NCBI RefSeq assembly: GCF_946479715.1
Contig: NZ_CAMLHF010000018.1
Span: 1-42,164, forward strand
Length of the DNA: 42,164 nt
Direction: 5' to 3'
From: an uncultured Pedobacter sp.
GTDB lineage: Bacteria > Bacteroidota > Bacteroidia > Sphingobacteriales > Sphingobacteriaceae
Shown here: piece by piece, positions 16,401 to 23,013 of the stretch
Numbering within the stretch: the first letter of the stretch is position 1
Layout of the letters: every line of letters begins with the position of its first letter
The notes under the pieces: model-generated
The model's input: the letters and a program-made list of their open reading frames with translations, nothing else
Told to the model about the DNA's origin: nothing
The model's database searches: none
Translations under genes and position numbers: made by a program

Positions 16401-17039
16401 TCAGGCGTTAAAACTTCCTGTATAAATACTATCGGCCACATCTTTCCTATCCGCAGCAATAAAAGAAACATAAGTTTCCATGTACTTTCCTCTTAAATCT
16501 TCAGGAATATTCAACTCATCGCTGCCCGATAATCTGCTATTGCCATAAAGCGCGTAAACTATCTTTTTTGACGCGGGGAAATAAGCCAGCATCATTACCT
16601 GATCGGTTGATTCCGGCCATGCCATTTGCGGATTAGTATCCCAGTTAAACTGAAGGGCATCTGTTGTTTGTGTTACCACACAATTTTGGGCTGGTTTTAA
16701 TAGGCCCTTGCTAACCAGCAATTTATCGCAAGCAATTTCCTGATTCGGATAAGTGCCTTTGATTACATTTTTAATGTTGTGCTGAACAGCCAAATTGTGT
16801 GTATTCATACCTGTCTCACCAATCATCGTGCTAAAACCGAGTTCAATAAAAGGCCTCAATGTTTTAATAGTCTCGCTAACTATTTTCATATCCGTTTGTG
16901 CCCTTTGCTGATTTTCTGTAGGAGGTTTCTGGCTTTTACCTATTGAACGTACAACAGTTTTACCATTAAGTTTATAAAAAACAAGGTCACCTATTTTACC
17001 TGTGTGGCCGCCAAAGAGCCCGTCATTTGCTATCCCCAT
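16401..17039 (-). CDS. DUF6266-family protein, first copy
   Basis: A 212-residue protein of unknown function, recognised from the Pedobacter-type DUF6266 N-terminus (GLFGGHTGKIGDLVFYKLNG, then QKPPTENQQRAQTDMK and LRPFIELGFSTM). NIKNVIKGTYPN and LLVSKGLLKPAQN in mid-protein, and the repeating strands at the end (FNWDTNPQMAWPESTDQVMML, METYVSFIAADRKDVADSIYTG), also fit. It has no signal peptide and no catalytic motif I can name. It shares its order and orientation with a diverged second copy. Upstream lie an unusual 202-bp repeat dyad and a 72-residue protein. Such genes often occur as paralogue clusters in Sphingobacteriaceae. Confidence 0.78.
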   Translation of the reverse strand: MGIANDGLFGGHTGKIGDLVFYKLNGKTVVRSIGKSQKPPTENQQRAQTDMKIVSETIKTLRPFIELGFSTMIGETGMNTHNLAVQHNIKNVIKGTYPNQEIACDKLLVSKGLLKPAQNCVVTQTTDALQFNWDTNPQMAWPESTDQVMMLAYFPASKKIVYALYGNSRLSGSDELNIPEDLRGKYMETYVSFIAADRKDVADSIYTGSFNA

Positions 17040-17132
17040 AATACTTTATTATTTGGTTTACCATTTCGCACATCTCGTGGCGCTAGTTAAATATACTAAT
17101 AATCAGTCACATAAACAAAAAAAAGCGATAGA

Positions 17133-17334
17133 AAACACTTGAATAATGCTTAAGAAATATTTGAGAAATGCTTGGGTTAGAAGATGGTTGAAAGATGGTT
17201 AGAAGATCATTGAGAGATGGTTGAAATATGTACCTAGATATTTCAACCATCTCTTAAGCATTGTTTAAACATGTCTTTAACATACTTAAGTTCAAGTGTT
17301 TCTCAAGTATTTCTTAAGGATTATTTGAGTGTTT
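17133..17334. repeat. 202-bp dyad built of sixteen 11-bp units
   Basis: Eight 11-bp units (approximate consensus ARATGSTTGAR) occupy 17133-17176 (four) and 17182-17225 (four), separated by 5 bp. After a 16-bp centre (17226-17241) eight inverted units fill 17242-17285 and 17291-17334, again split four and four by 5 bp. Every boundary is mirrored about 17233.5. Unit 8 and its mirror are identical (AGATGGTTGAA), giving a perfect 16-bp arm pair at 17214-17229 and 17238-17253. The outer units match at 9 or 10 of 11 positions and the inner ones at 5-8. The 11-bp step is close to one DNA helical turn and cannot be a coding repeat. It fills most of the 320-bp gap between the 72-residue gene and the DUF6266 pair. 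Confidence 0.85.
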
Positions 17335-17359
17335 CTGATGGTTTTCTCCTACTCCCCGT

Positions 17360-17578
17360 TTAATCTTTTTCTGAACGCTTCATATCCGATGGATCACCTT
17401 CAAAAAGATTGTAGTTATCGTATAGCAGCGCCAGCAACTCTTCGTAAAAAGCCAGAATCATTAAACGCTGGTTTTCATTTAGCTTACTTAAATCTAGCGA
17501 ATAGGCATGTTTTAAGAATTGATCTATGTATTGCTTACACGTATTTAGTGAATCGGAAATTTGTTTGGCTTGGCTCAT
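17360..17578 (-). CDS. Small acidic helical protein, unknown
   Basis: A 72-residue open frame with ATG start (MSQAKQISDSLNTC). It is predicted to be largely alpha-helical with heptad-like hydrophobic spacing (YIDQFLKHAYSLDLSKLNENQ, LMILAFYEELLALLYDNYNLF) and a charged tail (MKRSEKD). It has no signal peptide, and I do not recognise a family. The composition looks like real protein rather than antisense noise, and it shares the strand of the DUF6266 genes. A 91-residue frame on the opposite strand overlaps it and looks like a shadow. The GC-rich folded element begins 45 bp upstream of its start and could be its leader. Confidence 0.5.
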   Translation of the reverse strand: MSQAKQISDSLNTCKQYIDQFLKHAYSLDLSKLNENQRLMILAFYEELLALLYDNYNLFEGDPSDMKRSEKD

Positions 17579-17619
17579 TTTTATTTCGTTTAAAAATTAA
17601 ATGAGTCTCTGATGGGTAT

Positions 17620-17723
17620 AAAAAAGGGATGCACTATGGCGGGCCCTAAATACCGCTAAACCGGGCTTCTCACGGCCTTGGAGACGGGTTTACAATAGAG
17701 CCCACAACGCCATAGTGCACCCT
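17620..17723 (-). ncRNA. Candidate structured RNA (or TIR-bounded mini-element)
   Basis: A GC-rich island of about 100 bp lies in AT-rich surroundings. Its ends pair in a 16-bp stem with a single bulged A (17625-17641 with 17708-17723; arm TGCACTATGGCG). On the minus strand the stem is followed by six Ts (17625-17620), as in an intrinsic terminator. Inside, TAAACC (17657-17662) can pair with GGTTTA (17687-17692), and GGGCT (17663-17667) with AGCCC (17699-17703). The two pairings interleave, as in an H-type pseudoknot. I recognise no known RNA class. The strand is chosen from the T run and from the gene downstream. A mini-transposon with 16-bp terminal inverted repeats is the alternative. Confidence 0.45.
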
Positions 17724-18100
17724 CAAAAGTACAACAAATATTGTCATGGGCATTAATCTATTGACTCTCTCCTTTGTTTGTGAGAATTTGGCTTAAGAGA
17801 CTCTTGTATTAATACCTCATTTAAGAAGTAAATTATATAGTAGTTTTTATGATTTCATTGATCTGTTTTTTCTCTTTTTTAGTTAGTAATAAATTAACGC
17901 TATCCTTTCATTTCCATTATTAAATCAAATATAACAAAAACACTTAAACTATTTATAATTTCTCTATAATTAATATTATGATTGAATATTGAAAAATTGA
18001 ACTATATTTCAGGATTCTGAATAGTTCCACAAAACATCTTAAAAACACACAAAATAATTATGACTATCAAATGGTTAAACGAAAAAATACCGGATTTCAC
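17724..18100. other. AT-rich intergenic stretch
   Basis: About 380 bp between the foldable element and the nuclease promoter. It is very AT-rich, with many stops in all frames and no convincing gene or long repeat. I see no insertion-sequence end and no tRNA. Confidence 0.6.
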
Positions 18101-18132
18101 TTGTTTAAAACCATGTAACCTATATAGTTTTA
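18101..18132 (+). promoter_or_regulatory. Probable promoter of the Rpn-family nuclease gene
   Basis: TTG (18101-18103), a 21-bp spacer and TAGTTTTA (18125-18132) match the Bacteroidota consensus at all but the last base. The ATG follows 15 bp later, leaving a short leader. Confidence 0.45.
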
Positions 18133-18147
18133 CAGAAACAAAATATC

Positions 18148-18987
18148 ATGACAGTAAAAAATAGCCGTTTCATTGACCCTCTTACCGATTATGGATTCAA
18201 ATTATTATTTGGTAGTGAACCAGATAAAGACATTATGATAGATTTTTTAAACGCTTTGTTTGAAGGCGAAAAAATGATTGTAGATATTTCTTACAGCTCC
18301 ACAGAATATAGCGGAGAGGATGCCAAAGAGAAAAAGGTGCTCTTTGATTTAACTTGTACAGGCACAGATGGCGAAAAATTTATTATTGAGATGCAGAGAG
18401 CAGATCAGGAGTTTTTCAGAGACAGATGTGTGTTTTATATGTCAAGGCTTATCAGCGCTCAACTGCCTAAAGGCACTTCCAATTGGGACATTCCGCTTAA
18501 AGAAGTTTACCTCATCGGTATTATGGAGTTCCAGTTCAACAACATCAACAGTAATTACCTCCATAACATTGCACTTGTGAACAAAGACACCGGAAAGGTT
18601 TTTTACAAAGGCATGGGCTATAAGTTTTTAGAATTGCCTAACTTTGATAAAAAGGAAAGCGAACTGGTAACGGATCTGGACAAATGGTTTTATCTTTTAA
18701 AGAACCTAAGCCGTTTAGACAAGATTCCTGATTTTCTGGACAAAAGAGTATTTCAGAAAATATTTAAAATTGCGGAAATGAGTAAAATGACCAAAGAAGA
18801 ACGTGAATTGTACCACTCGGATGTGAAAGCAAAATCTGACTGGAATGCCGGTATTCGTTACGCAGAGAAAAAAGCTATGGAAAAGAGTCGCCTGGAAATA
18901 GCTATAAAACTCAAAGCTAAAGGCATGTCAATTGACGAGATAACTGAAATTACGGGTCTCGCTATCGAGGAAATAGAAAATCTGTAA
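18148..18987 (+). CDS. Rpn-family recombination-promoting nuclease / putative transposase (PD-(D/E)XK)
   Basis: A 279-residue protein. The family opening FIDPLTDYGFKLLFGSE is at residues 8-24. The nuclease core shows Asp67 (VLFDLTC) and Glu81-x-Gln83 (FIIEMQRA), the D-ExQ form of the PD-(D/E)XK active site. RCVFYMSRLISAQL and LKEVYLIGIMEF follow. The C-terminus carries the KAKGMSIDEITEITGLAIEEI motif common in these proteins. E. coli RpnA is a DNA endonuclease that raises RecA-independent recombination; the annotation as transposase is historical and transposition is not demonstrated. No terminal repeats of an insertion sequence flank it. Signs of transfer are its isolated position beside AT-rich and repeat-bearing DNA. 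Confidence 0.88.
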   Translation: MTVKNSRFIDPLTDYGFKLLFGSEPDKDIMIDFLNALFEGEKMIVDISYSSTEYSGEDAKEKKVLFDLTCTGTDGEKFIIEMQRADQEFFRDRCVFYMSRLISAQLPKGTSNWDIPLKEVYLIGIMEFQFNNINSNYLHNIALVNKDTGKVFYKGMGYKFLELPNFDKKESELVTDLDKWFYLLKNLSRLDKIPDFLDKRVFQKIFKIAEMSKMTKEERELYHSDVKAKSDWNAGIRYAEKKAMEKSRLEIAIKLKAKGMSIDEITEITGLAIEEIENL

Positions 18988-19005
18988 GAGATACACTACA
19001 CCTCC

Positions 19006-19079
19006 CATTCAGATTACGGCTATTAAATTGCCTTTTCACAAAACTACATCGCTGAAAACCAGTATTTATAATCTGAATG
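19006..19079. repeat. Perfect 11-bp inverted repeat with 52-bp spacer
   Basis: CATTCAGATTA (19006-19016) is mirrored exactly by TAATCTGAATG (19069-19079). It lies 18 bp after the nuclease gene and before the small porin gene. The spacer is too long, and a T run is absent, for a simple terminator. Confidence 0.5.
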
Positions 19080-19142
19080 TCATGCCGTGGCACAATAGTT
19101 GTTATCATGCTCTCATCTAATAAAAAGTTAAAAACAGACATT

Positions 19143-19610
19143 ATGAAAAAATTAATCTTTACTCTATTTTGTTGTACAGCATTGCTAGCATTAACATCAA
19201 ATGTGGCTAGTGCTCAAAGTTATAAAACTGCCCTAGGTATGCGTATTGACGCTGGCGACGGTTCAACCGGTGTTGGTTTTAACGTAAAGCACTTCTTCTC
19301 TAGAAACGGTGCAGTTGATGCTAACCTTATCTTTTTTGACGGAAATGTTGTTGGTTTAGGTGCTGAATTTCAATACCAGGCTCCAATTGCAGGTGCAAGA
19401 GGATTAGATTGGTACTTAGGTGTTGGTCCGAATTTCTTGTTTGGAAAACATTCAACTGCGGTTCAACTTAGACCTACTGCTGGTTTAGATTTTAAAATCC
19501 CAAATGCACCAATTGACTTTGCATTTGACTGGCGCCCAATGTTTACCCTTAATCAAGGAACAGAATTTACCGCAGCGCGTTTCGGTATTTCATTACGTTA
19601 CGCGTTCTAG
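19143..19610 (+). CDS. Small outer-membrane beta-barrel protein
   Basis: A 155-residue protein. The frame is open from 19077, but the ATG at 19143 begins a clean signal peptide (MKKLIFTLFCCTALLALTSN, cleavage after VASAQ). The remainder consists of short alternating strands (YKTALGMRIDAGDGSTGVGFNV, AVDANLIFFDGNVVGLGAEFQY, LDWYLGVGPNFLFG, TAARFGISLRYAF). It ends in an aromatic residue typical of barrels folded by BamA. It fits the outer-membrane beta-barrel families common in Bacteroidota. The cargo or ligand is unknown. The gene is monocistronic with a strong terminator 31 bp downstream. Confidence 0.82.
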   Translation: MKKLIFTLFCCTALLALTSNVASAQSYKTALGMRIDAGDGSTGVGFNVKHFFSRNGAVDANLIFFDGNVVGLGAEFQYQAPIAGARGLDWYLGVGPNFLFGKHSTAVQLRPTAGLDFKIPNAPIDFAFDWRPMFTLNQGTEFTAARFGISLRYAF

Positions 19611-19641
19611 ATAAAACTACACATCTTCCCTATTGAAAAAC

Positions 19642-19679
19642 AACAAGGGCTGCGAATATGAATTCGCAGCCCTTGTTTT
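19642..19679 (+). terminator. Rho-independent terminator of the small barrel gene
   Basis: A perfect 16-bp stem (19642-19657 with 19662-19677; arm AACAAGGGCTGCGAAT) has a 4-nt loop, and four Ts follow the final G. Confidence 0.9.
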
Positions 19680-19728
19680 ATATCGGGGTTTTACTAAAAA
19701 AATCTTTACTGGTCGGTCTTGCCAAACA

Positions 19729-19757
19729 AGAGATCTCTCCTATTGTCGAGATGACGG
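19729..19757. repeat. Possible degenerate extragenic REP-like element
   Basis: AGAGATCTCTCC (about 19729-19740) followed by GTCGAGATGACGG (about 19745-19757) resembles a type of extragenic repeat I recall from Sphingobacteriaceae and other Bacteroidota. Only one copy is seen here. The rest of the 19680-19913 gap shows nothing else I can name. Confidence 0.35.
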
Positions 19758-19913
19758 CATGTACTACACACTGCGTCCATTGCTCATTTGCTCCACAGCA
19801 TATGCTCCATACTATGCATCCAATTCACTTAAAAAATGCTTGCTAAGAAGAGGCCTAGGAATCATTGCGCTTTTTCAGCCCATTTATTCCAGACTCTGAA
19901 TAGTAAGTGTTTT

Positions 19914-21713
19914 TTACTCTTTACTTCCCAAAAGCCACCGTTCCCTAACGGCTTTCTCCCCTTCACTTGCATTCTCATTAACCGTTGTTACCAATTTAAC
20001 ATTCGGATTAGACTTTAAAGTAAGTTTAATATCCCTTACCAATCCATCTCTTCTAATAGTTACAGTAATCACATCGCCAACATTTTTGCTGGTCACAACA
20101 GGCATTTTCTCGATGGCAACCTCAACAGGCACCCCCTCAACAGTTACAATCTGATCGTTCACATTTAAGCCACCATCCCAGGCAGCAGAATTACGCGAAA
20201 CAGCCGATACAATAATATCACCCTCTACTTTTTTAGAAGCCACACCTAGATACGGAATACTTTTACCTTCATTTTCGTCTACAACGTTAATACCAGCATA
20301 GCCAAAGTATTTTTTGTATTCAACAGCATCCGTTCCATTTACATACTTAGCCCAGAAATCAGTAAAGCTGATGCCACTCACTTTCTCTACCATAGCCTTA
20401 AATTCAGCATCAGTATAACCTCTACCCAGTTTCTTATAATACTCATGGTACATGGCTTTCATTACATCATCCAAACTCTTGGCTCCTTTTGTAGCGTGAG
20501 CAATTTCGATGTCCATTAACATGCCTACAACCTCACCTTTGCTGTAATAAGAAATGGTGGCGTTGTTAGAGTTTTCATTGGGACGGTAAGCTTTAATCCA
20601 TGCATCGTAACTAGCCTCGGCGGCCGACTGCACTTTAGCACCCGGAGTGTTTACCACATTGGCAATAGCAGTTGCAAGCGCCTGTGCGGTTTCATCAACA
20701 GTAAAAAAACCAGCACGGTGAGTTAGTTTATTCTCGTAGTACGATGTAAAACCTTCGGCAACCCAAAGGTTTGTGGTGTAGTTTTCATTGTCGTAATCAA
20801 ACGGACCTAAAGCAACAGGGCGCAAACGCTTTACATTCCAAAGGTGATAATATTCGTGTGCAACAAGATTTAAAAAATCTTTGTACCCTTTTGGATCAGC
20901 ATATTTATCTCTGGATGCGCCAAGCACGGTAGAGTTTAAATGCTCCAGACCACCCCCTCCAACAGAGCGGTTGTGCACAATAAAAGTATAATGTTTGTTT
21001 GGGTTTTCGCCATAAATAGCAGTTCCCTGTTCAACAACTTTAGCCATATCAACTTTTAGTTTGTCTTTATCGTAGTTACCGCCCCCGTACATAGCCACCT
21101 CGTGTTTAACACCAGATGCGGTAAATTCAAAAACATCTTGATTTCCTACTTCAATAGGGCTATCGAACAAAATATCGAAGTTCGATGCCGTATAAGTAAA
21201 CGGTTTTCCGCTTACCGGCTCTAAGCCTGTAGATACCTTTTCCCAACCTTTAAAAGGGTTCACTTTAACGGTGCTTGGCAGGTTTAACATGCCGTCAGGA
21301 TACATAAATATTCCGGTGCTTGATAAAAAAGCATGACTTTCATCAACAAAAGAGGTACGTACAGATATTTCAAAAGCATACACACGGTATTTTATTTTTA
21401 CGTTTTTTGCTTTTGCAGCGTACACTCTCCAGGCGTTTTTCCTTACTTTCTCGAACTTAACAGGCTTGTTATTAGCAGTGGCCGAAAAGCCTTCTACATT
21501 TTTTGCAAACTCGCGAACCAGGTATGATCCCGGTGCCCATACAGGCATTTTTACGTCTACAAAATCCTTAGTTAATCCTGAAATGTTCATTTCCATTTCA
21601 ACGTAATGTGCCTGTGGTTCTGTGAAATTTACCTCGAACCCAACCTTTACCTGCGACTTAGCTGTCATACTTATTGATAGTAATACGATTAATCCTGCTA
21701 ATGATGTTCTCAT
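19914..21713 (-). CDS. M61-family metallopeptidase with PDZ domain
   Basis: A protein of about 599 residues starting at the ATG at 21713; a TTG codon just before it is not needed. The signal peptide ends around TAKSQ. The N-terminal beta domain of glycyl aminopeptidases is followed by the GGGGLEHLNS substrate-binding loop. The gluzincin zinc site HEYYH is at about residues 286-290, with the third ligand Glu in WVAEGFTSYYENK about 30 residues on. A C-terminal PDZ domain (about 485-580, YLGVASKKVEGDIIVSAVSRNSAAW) completes the architecture. M61 enzymes remove N-terminal Gly or Ala from peptides; the export signal suggests periplasmic peptide breakdown. It is transcribed divergently from the efflux operon across 207 bp. 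Confidence 0.92.
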   Translation of the reverse strand: MRTSLAGLIVLLSISMTAKSQVKVGFEVNFTEPQAHYVEMEMNISGLTKDFVDVKMPVWAPGSYLVREFAKNVEGFSATANNKPVKFEKVRKNAWRVYAAKAKNVKIKYRVYAFEISVRTSFVDESHAFLSSTGIFMYPDGMLNLPSTVKVNPFKGWEKVSTGLEPVSGKPFTYTASNFDILFDSPIEVGNQDVFEFTASGVKHEVAMYGGGNYDKDKLKVDMAKVVEQGTAIYGENPNKHYTFIVHNRSVGGGGLEHLNSTVLGASRDKYADPKGYKDFLNLVAHEYYHLWNVKRLRPVALGPFDYDNENYTTNLWVAEGFTSYYENKLTHRAGFFTVDETAQALATAIANVVNTPGAKVQSAAEASYDAWIKAYRPNENSNNATISYYSKGEVVGMLMDIEIAHATKGAKSLDDVMKAMYHEYYKKLGRGYTDAEFKAMVEKVSGISFTDFWAKYVNGTDAVEYKKYFGYAGINVVDENEGKSIPYLGVASKKVEGDIIVSAVSRNSAAWDGGLNVNDQIVTVEGVPVEVAIEKMPVVTSKNVGDVITVTIRRDGLVRDIKLTLKSNPNVKLVTTVNENASEGEKAVRERWLLGSKE

Positions 21714-21864
21714 CAAAAATTCTTTGTTAATATTAAGTTAGTTGTTTTTTACTGTGCCAAACTTAGATAAAAGTGCTTAAAATAGTGTATATTTTATGTG
21801 CCCTTTAATAGGCTCGTAAGTAAAATATTACGTTAATGGGGCTGTAACATCCTTAATACAAGGG

Positions 21865-21893
21865 TTGTGGGGCACCATATTTGAATATTTTTG
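21865..21893 (+). promoter_or_regulatory. Promoter of the RND efflux operon
   Basis: TTG (21865-21867), an 18-bp spacer and TATTTTTG (21886-21893) fully match the Bacteroidota consensus. Transcription should begin near 21900, about 20 nt before the adaptor ATG. Confidence 0.65.
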
Positions 21894-21920
21894 TACGCTA
21901 ACAAAGTCAATAAAGCCAAT

Positions 21921-23003
21921 ATGAAGCTCAAGTATATCGTTTACGCCCTAATTGTTTTAGGGTTTCTTTATTTTATCTATTACAGGATTTCGGCCAATAA
22001 GGCCATCGAAAATTCAGGTGGTGGAAAAGGCGGAGGCAAAGGTGCTAAAGGAGGCGCACCAACAATGAATGTAAATGGCGTGGTTGTAGCAGCTTCTGCT
22101 TTTAACAACGACCTTGAAATAACAGGAGCTATTGAAGCCAATGAGGCTGTTACTTTAAAAAGTGAGGTTTCTGGTTTGGTTACCGGAATTAATTTTAAAG
22201 AAGGTACAAACGTAAGTAAAGGTACGCTGCTGGTAAAAATTAACGATAGAGATATACAAGCCCAGCTACAAGACGCGCTTACTAAAGAAAGGTTATCTGC
22301 TACTAACGAAGCCCGTGCAAAACAGCTTTTGCAAAAGGGAGCAATTAGTCAGGAAGAGTATGACACGTCGCTGGCAGACTTGCAATCGCTTAAATCGCAA
22401 ACACAATTGATCCGTGCGCAATTGGCTAAAACGTCAATATATGCGCCTTTTAGCGGTAAAATTGGGTTACGTTCTATCTCGGTTGGCGAATATATTACTC
22501 CTGCCAGTGTTATTGCAAACCTGCTTAGCATAGACCCTATTAAAATAAACTTCGCGGTTCCTGAAAAGTATGTGGGCCAGATCAAATTAAACTCTGAAAT
22601 ATCTTTTAGAACTGATGGGTCTGCAAAACCTTACACCGGAAAGGTATTTGCCATTGAACCGGGAATAAATTCGCAAACAAGAACGCTGCAAATTAAAGCA
22701 TTGGCTGCTAACCCGAATAACGAGTTGCTGCCGGGTGCTTTTGCAAGGATTAAACTAGCACTTACTACTTTAAACGATGCTATTTTAATTCCTAATGAGG
22801 CTATAATTCCTGTGCTTGACGGGAAGACGGTGTTTGTAAGTAAGGGCGGACAGGCGCAACAGGTTTCTGTTGAAGCTGGTACGCGTACTGCAAAAGCTAT
22901 CGTGATTACTTCGGGACTAAAAGTTGGAGATACAGTTTTAACCACAGGTGCCATGGCTCTTAAAACAGGGACGCCGGTACATGTAACAGTTACTAAAAAC
23001 TAA
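21921..23003 (+). CDS. RND efflux periplasmic adaptor (membrane fusion protein)
   Basis: A 360-residue adaptor starting at the ATG at 21921; an in-frame TTG at 21891 falls inside the -7 box and cannot be the start. The N-terminal membrane anchor (IVYALIVLGFLYFIYYRI) is followed by an unusual Gly/Lys-rich linker (GGGKGGGKGAKGG). The barrel-sandwich (lipoyl) halves (ANEAVTLKSEVSGLVTGINF and YAPFSGKIGLRSISVGEYI) flank a short alpha-hairpin (ERLSATNEARAKQLLQKGAI). Beta-barrel and membrane-proximal domains follow. It bridges the inner-membrane pump and the outer-membrane channel encoded by the next two genes. The substrate cannot be read from the sequence. Confidence 0.92.
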   Translation: MKLKYIVYALIVLGFLYFIYYRISANKAIENSGGGKGGGKGAKGGAPTMNVNGVVVAASAFNNDLEITGAIEANEAVTLKSEVSGLVTGINFKEGTNVSKGTLLVKINDRDIQAQLQDALTKERLSATNEARAKQLLQKGAISQEEYDTSLADLQSLKSQTQLIRAQLAKTSIYAPFSGKIGLRSISVGEYITPASVIANLLSIDPIKINFAVPEKYVGQIKLNSEISFRTDGSAKPYTGKVFAIEPGINSQTRTLQIKALAANPNNELLPGAFARIKLALTTLNDAILIPNEAIIPVLDGKTVFVSKGGQAQQVSVEAGTRTAKAIVITSGLKVGDTVLTTGAMALKTGTPVHVTVTKN

Positions 23004-23013
23004 GAGCGGCAGG

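Noticed and set aside
16401..17039. DUF6266 pair as phage tail or secreted proteins.
   Set aside because: No signal peptides and no phage genes nearby; the N-terminal pattern fits DUF6266 better.
17133..17334. The 11-bp array as a CRISPR.
   Set aside because: Units are contiguous, degenerate and mirrored, with no unique spacers and no cas genes.
17329..17604. A 91-codon plus-strand frame over the 72-residue gene.
   Set aside because: It covers the end of the repeat dyad and the complementary strand of a better minus-strand frame, and it has no recognisable protein features.
17620..17723. The foldable element as a tRNA, SRP RNA, tmRNA or HDV-like ribozyme.
   Set aside because: There is no T-loop or anticodon arm, no SRP GGAA-type loop, no tmRNA ends, and the order of helices lacks the HDV P4 segment.
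19633..19899. An 88-codon plus-strand frame after the small barrel gene.
   Set aside because: It starts in the terminator hairpin and runs through the REP-like element; no protein-like character.
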